Shown: one piece after another, positions 6,537 through 11,347 of the stretch
Numbering within the stretch: the stretch's first letter is position 1
Layout: every line of letters starts with the position of its first letter
Origin: Pelotomaculum sp.
GTDB lineage: Bacteria > Bacillota > Desulfotomaculia > Desulfotomaculales > Pelotomaculaceae
Assembly (NCBI GenBank): GCA_003489345.1
Contig: DNIT01000192.1
Location: 6,544 to 17,890, forward strand
Reading direction: 5' to 3'
Length of the DNA: 11,347 nt
Position numbers and translations under genes: made by a program
The notes under the pieces: model-generated
Database searches by the model: none
Told to the model about the DNA's origin: nothing
Seen by the model: only the letters and a program-made list of their open reading frames with translations

Positions 6537-7826
6537 ATGTTTCTTTATTCTAAAAGAGTACTGTTCTTGCTTTTGATCATGATTTTTCTATTGATACTGT
6601 TGTCTATAGTATTCCCAACCGATTCATCAATTTCCGCAGGCAGCAATCTTGAAGCAGGCAGCCGACCGTTTCTTGCTGATACAATCGAGGTGGACGGCCG
6701 TATGCTCGTTCCTCCGGAAGAAATCAGCAGGTTTCTTGACTTAAGCTATGCCGTAAACGGTGAGACAATGGTGCTGTCCAAGGCAGGTACTTCTTTTGAA
6801 CTCACAGCCGGTTCGCGAGCGGCCTGGTCAGGAGGTAAGGCGCTTTGTCTCGATGTCCCGCCGCAAATGTTAAACGGCAAGCTTTATGTTCCTTTGCGCT
6901 TTATTTGCGAATCTTTCGGAGCCGCCGTGCGCTATAACAACGGTACCGTAGATATTGCATATCCCGCCGACAGAAGCAATGATCTGGCCCTGAACTTTGC
7001 CGGGGATACGACGCTGGCCTGGTGTTTTGAAGACGCGGCGGGGGACGATTTGACTTATGCGTTTGCTGATGCCGGTTGGTTCGGGGCGGCCGACATCACC
7101 ATGGTCAACCTGGAGAATGCGATTACCGACAGGGGTTATAAGGCTCCCAAACAGTTTAATTTTCGCATGCCGCCCAAATACACGCAGGTCCTTTTAAACG
7201 GCGGTATCGATATCGTCAACCTGGCCAATAATCATGTTTGGGACTATGGGACGATCGGTTTGCAGGATACCATCGCCTATCTGGACACAGCCGGGATCGA
7301 GCACGTTGGCGCCGGAGAAAGTATTGATGCGGCCGCTGCGCCTGCAATTATCGAGGTCAAGGGCAAGCGCATCGGCTTCCTTGGTTTCTATTTCAACGAA
7401 GGGAATGTGGAGGAGGGTGTAGCAGCCCTGAGGCAAAAGTCGGACGTGGTGGTGGTAAACTTCCACTGGGGAACGGAAAGGTCCAACTATCCTGATGGTT
7501 ACCAGGTTGCTTTGGCGCACAGGGCCATAGACGCCGGGGCCGATCTGGTCATAGGCCACCACCCGCATGTCCTGCAGGGTATGGAAAGGTACAAGGGCGG
7601 TGTCATAGCATATTCTCTGGGCAATTTCGTTTTTGGAGGCAATAGCCGCCGCCAGCACGATACCGTTGTTTTCCAGTTGCTCATCAGGGGGCGGGAAAAA
7701 ATTCCCGCTATTATCCCCGTGCGTATCAGCGATTGGCAGCCGTACCGGTTAGTAGGCGAAGAAGGCCGGCAGGTTGTTGATTCCATCCGGGAGTATTCCA
7801 GCGGCTTTTCTGAGCCCCTTATATAA
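6537..7826 (+). CDS. CapA family protein with copper-amine-oxidase-N-like domain
   Basis: A 429-residue envelope protein. Residues 6-27 form one hydrophobic segment after a basic start, an uncleaved anchor or signal peptide. Residues about 48-142 resemble the copper amine oxidase N-terminal domain found on many clostridial surface proteins (VDGRMLVPPEEI; MLNGKLYVPLRFICESFGA). Residues 148-415 are the CapA/PgsA metallophosphatase-like domain, with FAGD (154-157), NLEN (191-194), NLANNH (228-233), HWG (310-312), GHHPH (340-344) and YSLGNF (359-364), so the metal-binding residues look complete. CapA proteins are associated with poly-gamma-glutamate synthesis or transport, but no pgsB/pgsC genes are beside it, so the substrate is unknown; a cell-surface hydrolase role is equally possible. 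GAGGTGG precedes the ATG with 4-7 base spacing. It appears to be a single-gene unit. Confidence 0.93.
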   Translation: MFLYSKRVLFLLLIMIFLLILLSIVFPTDSSISAGSNLEAGSRPFLADTIEVDGRMLVPPEEISRFLDLSYAVNGETMVLSKAGTSFELTAGSRAAWSGGKALCLDVPPQMLNGKLYVPLRFICESFGAAVRYNNGTVDIAYPADRSNDLALNFAGDTTLAWCFEDAAGDDLTYAFADAGWFGAADITMVNLENAITDRGYKAPKQFNFRMPPKYTQVLLNGGIDIVNLANNHVWDYGTIGLQDTIAYLDTAGIEHVGAGESIDAAAAPAIIEVKGKRIGFLGFYFNEGNVEEGVAALRQKSDVVVVNFHWGTERSNYPDGYQVALAHRAIDAGADLVIGHHPHVLQGMERYKGGVIAYSLGNFVFGGNSRRQHDTVVFQLLIRGREKIPAIIPVRISDWQPYRLVGEEGRQVVDSIREYSSGFSEPLI

Positions 7827-7832
7827 ATGTAT

Positions 7833-7910
7833 AAACGCCGGAATGCCAAAAGGGCAGGCGATCATGCAGTAACGGCAGCCCACGCAGTAGTCCCGGGCAA
7901 CCACGATTAT
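7833..7910 (-). pseudogene. Remnant of a 4Fe-4S ferredoxin-domain protein (HybA/FdhB-like)
   Basis: Minus-strand translation of 7910 to 7833 gives IIVVARDYCVGCRYC followed by MIACPFGIPAF. This is a complete CxxCxxCxxxCP iron-sulphur motif with the flanking residues typical of the electron-transfer subunits of formate dehydrogenases, hydrogenases or DMSO-reductase relatives. Only about 26 codons remain. Past PAF the frame reads into the 3' end of capA and no longer resembles the family, where further cysteine clusters would be expected. Upstream it is cut by the AT-rich block. There is no start codon or ribosome site for it, so it is gene debris. Confidence 0.75.
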
Positions 7911-8032
7911 ATATTATTTTTATTTATAATATAAATTATAATTATATATTAATTTAAAAATATGAATATTTTTTATTTGTAATATAAATATTATTTATAA
8001 TATAATAGAGGCATTATATTGATATTAAAAAG
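7906..8032. other. Extremely AT-rich block with repeated TATTTATAATATAA
   Basis: About 100 bases (7906-8006) are almost purely A and T, followed by a further AT-rich stretch. The 14-base unit TATTTATAATATAA occurs at 7921-7934 and 7992-8005, and many short AT palindromes lie between them. No DnaA-box cluster (TTATCCACA) was seen, so I do not call an origin. It marks the left edge of the AT-rich island and interrupts the iron-sulphur gene remnant. It could be an insertion scar, a DNA-unwinding or H-NS-like silencing target, or degenerate non-coding sequence. Confidence 0.6.
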
Positions 8033-8052
8033 GTAATAGTATAGAAATGCCT
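8009..8052. repeat. Inverted repeat AGGCATT / AATGCCT
   Basis: AGGCATT (8009-8015) and AATGCCT (8046-8052) are perfect 7-base inverted repeats around 30 bases of AT-rich DNA. The interior holds TTGATA and TATAGA separated by 15 bases (8019-8045), a poor promoter-like pair. Significance unknown. The following stretch, 8053-8135, shows no recognisable gene. Confidence 0.35.
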
Positions 8053-8135
8053 ATGAAGTAAAACCCGAATAATTGTTCCTCTGGTCGCATAATATTCCAA
8101 GACCCCCTTGTAATCCTACCGAATTTGATTTCAGA

Positions 8136-8233
8136 AATCTACAGTTTTGAATAACCGTCTTTGTCCAGACCGATTTTCATACTGTAGATTAATTAGCGAC
8201 AACGGAAAAAACAGCCGTTGCCGCTAAATTTTT
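8136..8233. ncRNA. Candidate structured RNA: two adjacent strong inverted repeats
   Basis: First element: AATCTACAGT (8136-8145) is the exact reverse complement of ACTGTAGATT (8181-8190) around 35 bases, which contain a small GTCT/AGAC hairpin. Second element, two bases on: TTAGCGACAACGG (8193-8205) pairs with CCGTTGCCGCTAA (8215-8227) around a 9-base loop, then ATTTTT. On the plus strand the second stem has one A-C mismatch and looks like an intrinsic terminator. On the minus strand the same position is a G-U pair, so an antisense RNA would fold fully. I recognise no known riboswitch or T-box core here. Alternatives are a terminator with a companion hairpin, or a small palindromic mobile-element relic. 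Confidence 0.4.
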
Positions 8234-8324
8234 CAATTGAAAGTTAAATGAATAATAAAATTAGCCAATCACATCACATGCAACTATCTTAAGAAGGGTA
8301 CAGAATAAGTTGTGCCGCTCTGAA

Positions 8325-8352
8325 TTAACAGATTTCTTTTAAATCCTATTAT
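8325..8352 (+). promoter_or_regulatory. Putative promoter of the island gene
   Basis: TTAACA (8325-8330) and TATTAT (8347-8352), each 5 of 6 to consensus, are 16 bases apart. Transcription would begin near 8359, just before the AAAAAGGAG ribosome site (8362-8370). If so, the hairpins at 8136-8233 lie outside this transcript. AT-rich DNA gives frequent chance matches. Confidence 0.4.
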
Positions 8353-8382
8353 TAGTTTTAGAAAAAGGAGAACATATAATCT

Positions 8383-10251
8383 TTGAAAAGAATAGAACTG
8401 GATGAGATCATTAAAAATCCTATACTTGAAACAAGTAATACTTCGTTGTCTAAAAATTTATCTATTCTGCATAACTTATATTTTGGTGAGTTGCAATATA
8501 AAGGATTAATCCAAATTTGGCCTGCAGATCTTTCAATGTATAAAAGACAAACAGAAAGAAGTCTGGCATGGTGTTATCTGACTAACCAAAAGTCAAGTAG
8601 CCTAATGGTTAAATTGTTTGTTGCAGAAGCGATAGATACAGTAAAGAATATTAATGCTATGGCAGGTAAAAATATTGCCTGTTTTGTATTATCTGAAAGC
8701 TGCTATGAAGAAAATAAAGCTTTAATGAAAAACAATTTAGGTAATGATAATTTATTTATAATTTATTTAACTGATAAATGTGACCAGAAAAAAATGAATA
8801 GTATAAGAGCTAACAAAAATGCTTATAAAAATATTCAGAATTACTATGTTGTGGTTACTCCCCATGAAGTATATATAGAATTAGCAGATTCATTTAAATC
8901 TCCAAATATTCTAGAAGAGAGAGAATTTTTTAGCACATACAATAATGAAAGAAGAAGAAATTTAATTATTGATGAGGAAATAAAATTATATAATTCACCA
9001 TTATCAATTAATAATGAAATTTTAAATGAGTTAAGGGATGAACTGCCCAATAAATATCATAGCGATTATGATAAAATAATATTTCCAATTAAGCAAGGTT
9101 TGACAGATTATTATGCTAGAGTAGTAAATGCAAATGATGAATTTACCAGGAACACCATATACTATCAGGCTATGATTAGCAGCAGAATTTTAGTTAAATA
9201 TAACCCATTGGATAATGGTAATTATATTGATAATTGCAAACTGTTGATTGAGAGAATTAGAAAGGATGGAAAGATAAGAAAAATCATTAAAAATAGAATA
9301 TTATCAAAACTAGAAGAGATAAGTTTATTTTATTATACAAGTGGAATTTATGTTGCTAGCAATGACACAATATATTATCTAAAAAAGAGCATAGATTATT
9401 GGTTATTAAATAACACAATTATTATGGATGCAAATGGTAGGTTTAATGAGATATATAAATTTAAAAACAAAAGTGACAATAAAAAATTTTATGTTCATAA
9501 TATTGATATGTGTAATGATTACAGCAAATTGACACTCAATCAAATCAAACTAGGTTATATGCCAGTATTAACAACAAAGTTTATTGATGCTAATTATAGA
9601 ATAAGAGCTGATAATATATACAATATATTAATTGCACATCTAATCAAGCATAATAGACCTGGAGATAGAAAGGTAATATTAACAAAATTAAAGTATTTGA
9701 AAGATTTAAAGGAGGTATTAGATGGCATTGATATAGATGGAGAAATTTCCATAGATCACCTTCACAACCTATTTAATATAAATAAATTTAAAAAATATGA
9801 TAAAATTTATATACTTGATAATCCTGAGTTTGATTTTTACAAATATGTATTAAAGCATGTAGGATATAGTGGGCATAACATTAGTTGTCGCAGACAAGTA
9901 GAACTGGTGAAGAAAAACAATGAAATAAGATTCAAAAATCATGATAAAAACATATTTGGCCGTATTTACAACAGTACAATACTTGGCGAGTTATATCAGA
10001 CAATTTTAAGGATTAATCGAGAGAATGACAAAAATTGTGAAGTGTTTATCCTGACAAATAGGGACAGCATATTTAAAGATTTATTGCAATTATTACCTGG
10101 CTCAAAGATCGGTACTCCCAAACTAAAAATGGAAACGCAACGAGAGGAAAAATCAATTAAATTAATGGATGATTCCAGTATAAGAAGAGGTTTTTTTCTC
10201 CTACACTTTCCCCTTAAGAAAGCTGACTGGGGTTATCATCAATCTAACTGA
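8383..10251 (+). CDS. Orphan AT-rich gene: SF2-helicase-like ATPase with degenerate P-loop
   Basis: A 622-residue protein of unknown function. It starts at TTG 8383: an in-frame stop lies at 8377-8379 and AGGAG sits 12 bases upstream, a long but usable spacing. What I see: residues 194-199 read LIIDEE, a good Walker B; TIIMDANG (345-352) resembles the DAT/SAT motif III; ELYQTILRINRE (536-547) followed by EVFILTNR resembles motif VI with Arg543 and Arg546. Where a Walker A is expected the sequence is CYLTNQKS (64-71), with Lys-Ser but the glycines missing, followed by a helix VKLFVAEAID and a strand NIACFVLS like motif Ia. By inference it is a divergent helicase/ATPase of plasmid, phage or defence type. 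No nuclease, primase, reverse transcriptase or transposase motif was seen. Codon third positions are overwhelmingly A/T, unlike all neighbours, indicating transfer. The last 20 or so residues follow a T7 run and may be frameshifted. Confidence 0.85.
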   Translation: MKRIELDEIIKNPILETSNTSLSKNLSILHNLYFGELQYKGLIQIWPADLSMYKRQTERSLAWCYLTNQKSSSLMVKLFVAEAIDTVKNINAMAGKNIACFVLSESCYEENKALMKNNLGNDNLFIIYLTDKCDQKKMNSIRANKNAYKNIQNYYVVVTPHEVYIELADSFKSPNILEEREFFSTYNNERRRNLIIDEEIKLYNSPLSINNEILNELRDELPNKYHSDYDKIIFPIKQGLTDYYARVVNANDEFTRNTIYYQAMISSRILVKYNPLDNGNYIDNCKLLIERIRKDGKIRKIIKNRILSKLEEISLFYYTSGIYVASNDTIYYLKKSIDYWLLNNTIIMDANGRFNEIYKFKNKSDNKKFYVHNIDMCNDYSKLTLNQIKLGYMPVLTTKFIDANYRIRADNIYNILIAHLIKHNRPGDRKVILTKLKYLKDLKEVLDGIDIDGEISIDHLHNLFNINKFKKYDKIYILDNPEFDFYKYVLKHVGYSGHNISCRRQVELVKKNNEIRFKNHDKNIFGRIYNSTILGELYQTILRINRENDKNCEVFILTNRDSIFKDLLQLLPGSKIGTPKLKMETQREEKSIKLMDDSSIRRGFFLLHFPLKKADWGYHQSN

Positions 10252-10270
10252 TAAAAGTCAGTAAACCATG

Positions 10271-10303
10271 ACCGCCCGCTCAACTCAGCGGGCGGTTTGT
10301 GTT
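10271..10303 (+). terminator. Strong intrinsic terminator after the island gene
   Basis: ACCGCCCGCT (10271-10280) and AGCGGGCGGT (10287-10296) form a perfect 10-base stem with a CAACTC loop, followed by TTGTGTT. It is GC-rich, unlike the gene it follows by 19 bases, so it probably belongs to the host backbone and may pre-date the insertion. Confidence 0.75.
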
Positions 10304-10320
10304 GGATCATCCATTTAAAG

Positions 10321-10352
10321 AAGGGAACAGGCATAAAACAACCTGTTCCCTT
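10321..10352 (-). terminator. Terminator of the RND pump gene (possibly bidirectional)
   Basis: AAGGGAACAGG (10321-10331) pairs perfectly with CCTGTTCCCTT (10342-10352) around a 10-base loop. On the minus strand the stem ends in a short T-rich stretch (CTTCTTT), 24 bases after the pump's stop codon. On the plus strand it is followed by TTTCTC, so it could work both ways between the convergent genes. Confidence 0.65.
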
Positions 10353-10375
10353 TCTCGCTGCCGGCTAATGATTGT

Positions 10376-11347
10376 TTACACTGATTCTCCGGCTTGCTCC
10401 TTTCTGCTAAACAGTTTCGCACGAAATTTATTACTGAAATCGTCCATTAATGTGTACACCACCGGCACCAAAACAAGGGTAATCAGTGTGGAGAACAGTA
10501 GCCCGCCCACCACCACCGTGGCCAGCGGGGCCTGTGTTTCAGCCCCTTCACCGATGCCCAGGGCCATGGGAAACATGGCTATGGAAGTACATAGAGCCGT
10601 CATTAAAATCGGCCGCAGACGGGTGGGGCCGGCTTTCAAAATAGCCTCATTCCGTTCCAGGCCGCGCCCTCGCAGAATATTAACATAGTCGACCAGCACA
10701 ATGGCGTTTTTAACCACAATGCCCACCAGCATAATCACGCCGATAAAGGCCGTTACACTGAAGGTCCGGCCGAAAATTAACAGGGAAAATACCACCCCGG
10801 TCAGGGTCACCGGCACGGAAAACATAATCACAAAGGGGTGCATTAAAGATTCGAACTGGGCCACCATGACCAAATACACCAGGATTATGGCCAGGATCAG
10901 AACCATTCCCAAAGAACCAAACGTGTCGGCCATCTGCTCCTGCTCCCCGCCAAATTCCACCAGGTAGCCGGAGGGCATATTGATGGCTGCCATGCCCGCC
11001 TCAATATCCTGGGTTACGCTGCCCAGATCGCGTCCGGACAGTTGAGAGGTGATCGTGACAATACGGGCCTGGTCCTCACGTGCAATACTGTTGGGGCCCT
11101 GCTCCTGCTTAAGTTCCGCCACCAGGCTCAAGGGGATCAACGTGCCCGTCGGTGTGGTCATATTCAAACCGGACAGTTCGCTTTGGGTAAACGCATAACC
11201 GGCTTCATGCATCTGCACCCGGATATCAACTTCTTCGCCGCCCATCCGGTAACGGGTGGCCACAGTGCCGTCAATGGCCGTGCGCACTGCGGAGGACACC
11301 TCGGCCACGCTTAAGCCGTACATGGAAGCCCGATCCCTGTTCACCAG
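10376..11347 (-). CDS. RND family efflux transporter (AcrB/SwrC-like), C-terminal 323 codons
   Basis: Proton-driven inner-membrane exporter of the HAE1/AcrB superfamily; members are about 1000-1050 residues, so roughly the last third is present and the gene enters from the right edge. Visible order: the end of the second periplasmic porter domain (GLSVAEVSSAVRTAIDGT; then ITSQLSGRDLGSV). Membrane segments follow, with TFGSLGMVLILAIILVYLVM (TM8), AQFESLMHPF, VIMFSVPVTLTGVVFSLLIF (TM9), GVIMLVGIVVKNAIVLVDY (TM10, with the Lys corresponding to AcrB Lys940 of the proton relay), TRLRPILMTAL and a final pair ending VLVPVVYTLMDD. It ends in a basic cytoplasmic tail. KNAIVLVDY fits drug/lipophile exporters better than CusA-type metal pumps. 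In Gram-positives the closest known type is SwrC/YerP of B. subtilis (recalled). The substrate cannot be told from this part. Confidence 0.95.
   Translation of the reverse strand: MVNRDRASMYGLSVAEVSSAVRTAIDGTVATRYRMGGEEVDIRVQMHEAGYAFTQSELSGLNMTTPTGTLIPLSLVAELKQEQGPNSIAREDQARIVTITSQLSGRDLGSVTQDIEAGMAAINMPSGYLVEFGGEQEQMADTFGSLGMVLILAIILVYLVMVAQFESLMHPFVIMFSVPVTLTGVVFSLLIFGRTFSVTAFIGVIMLVGIVVKNAIVLVDYVNILRGRGLERNEAILKAGPTRLRPILMTALCTSIAMFPMALGIGEGAETQAPLATVVVGGLLFSTLITLVLVPVVYTLMDDFSNKFRAKLFSRKEQAGESV

Noticed and set aside
7906..8032. Replication origin in the AT-rich block
   Set aside because: No cluster of DnaA boxes or plasmid iterons, and no replication initiator gene recognised beside it; AT-richness alone is not enough.
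8139..8180. Minus-strand 13-residue peptide MKIGLDKDGYSKL within the inverted repeat
   Set aside because: Too short to support as a gene and no ribosome site; its ends coincide with the repeat arms, which explain the pattern better.
8291..8320. T-box-like AAGGGTAC...GCCGC sequence
   Set aside because: It does not match the conserved T-box core and no aminoacyl-tRNA synthetase or amino-acid gene follows.
8136..10251. Retron (structured RNA plus reverse transcriptase)
   Set aside because: The downstream protein has no YxDD or other reverse-transcriptase motifs; it has helicase-like motifs instead.
10299..11314. Plus-strand open frames opposite the RND pump
   Set aside because: They mirror a well-supported minus-strand transporter gene and lack ribosome sites or recognisable motifs.

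Overview
The window looks like chromosomal DNA of an anaerobic Firmicute, probably a Peptococcaceae-type clostridium (Desulfotomaculum/Pelotomaculum-like). This is inferred from mid-GC genes with strong AGGAGG-like ribosome sites, GTG and TTG starts, a CapA protein fused to a copper-amine-oxidase-N-like domain, and a SWIM/SNF2 gene pair of the Bacillus YwqB/YwqA type. No rRNA, tRNA, CRISPR array or transposase gene was seen.

Left block (1-1450, minus strand): a MarR-family regulator lies 36 bases upstream of a heavy-metal P1B-type ATPase that runs off the left edge, forming a probable metal-efflux operon. The regulator carries a His cluster like that of the zinc sensors AdcR/ZitR. Its promoter is covered by direct repeats with an exact 16-base period, which are good operator candidates.

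Central block (1662-6400, plus strand): a SWIM zinc-finger protein, an SNF2/RapA-type ATPase and a 57-residue lysine-rich protein form a tight operon. The stop and start of the first two share one base, and the small gene starts 32 bases after the second. Hairpin terminators follow. The SWIM protein plausibly guides or assists the SNF2 motor on nucleic acid or protein-DNA complexes, and the small basic protein has no function I recognise.

Next (6504-7826, plus): a membrane-anchored or secreted CapA-type metallophosphatase-fold protein, preceded by a perfect 18-base palindrome that contains its likely -10 box.

Accessory block (7833-10260): just after capA, on the opposite strand, is a roughly 26-codon remnant of a 4Fe-4S ferredoxin-domain protein. 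It is cut off by an extremely AT-rich block. Then come a region of strong inverted repeats (a possible structured RNA) and one long, very AT-rich gene. Its 622-residue product resembles an SF2-like helicase, with a clear Walker B (IIDEE) and a motif-VI-like arginine pair but a degenerate P-loop. Base composition and the gene debris beside it indicate horizontal acquisition. This is the best candidate for an undescribed system in the window.

Right block (10271-11347): two hairpin terminators separate the island gene from a convergent minus-strand RND (AcrB/SwrC-like) efflux pump gene, of which only the last 323 codons are present.
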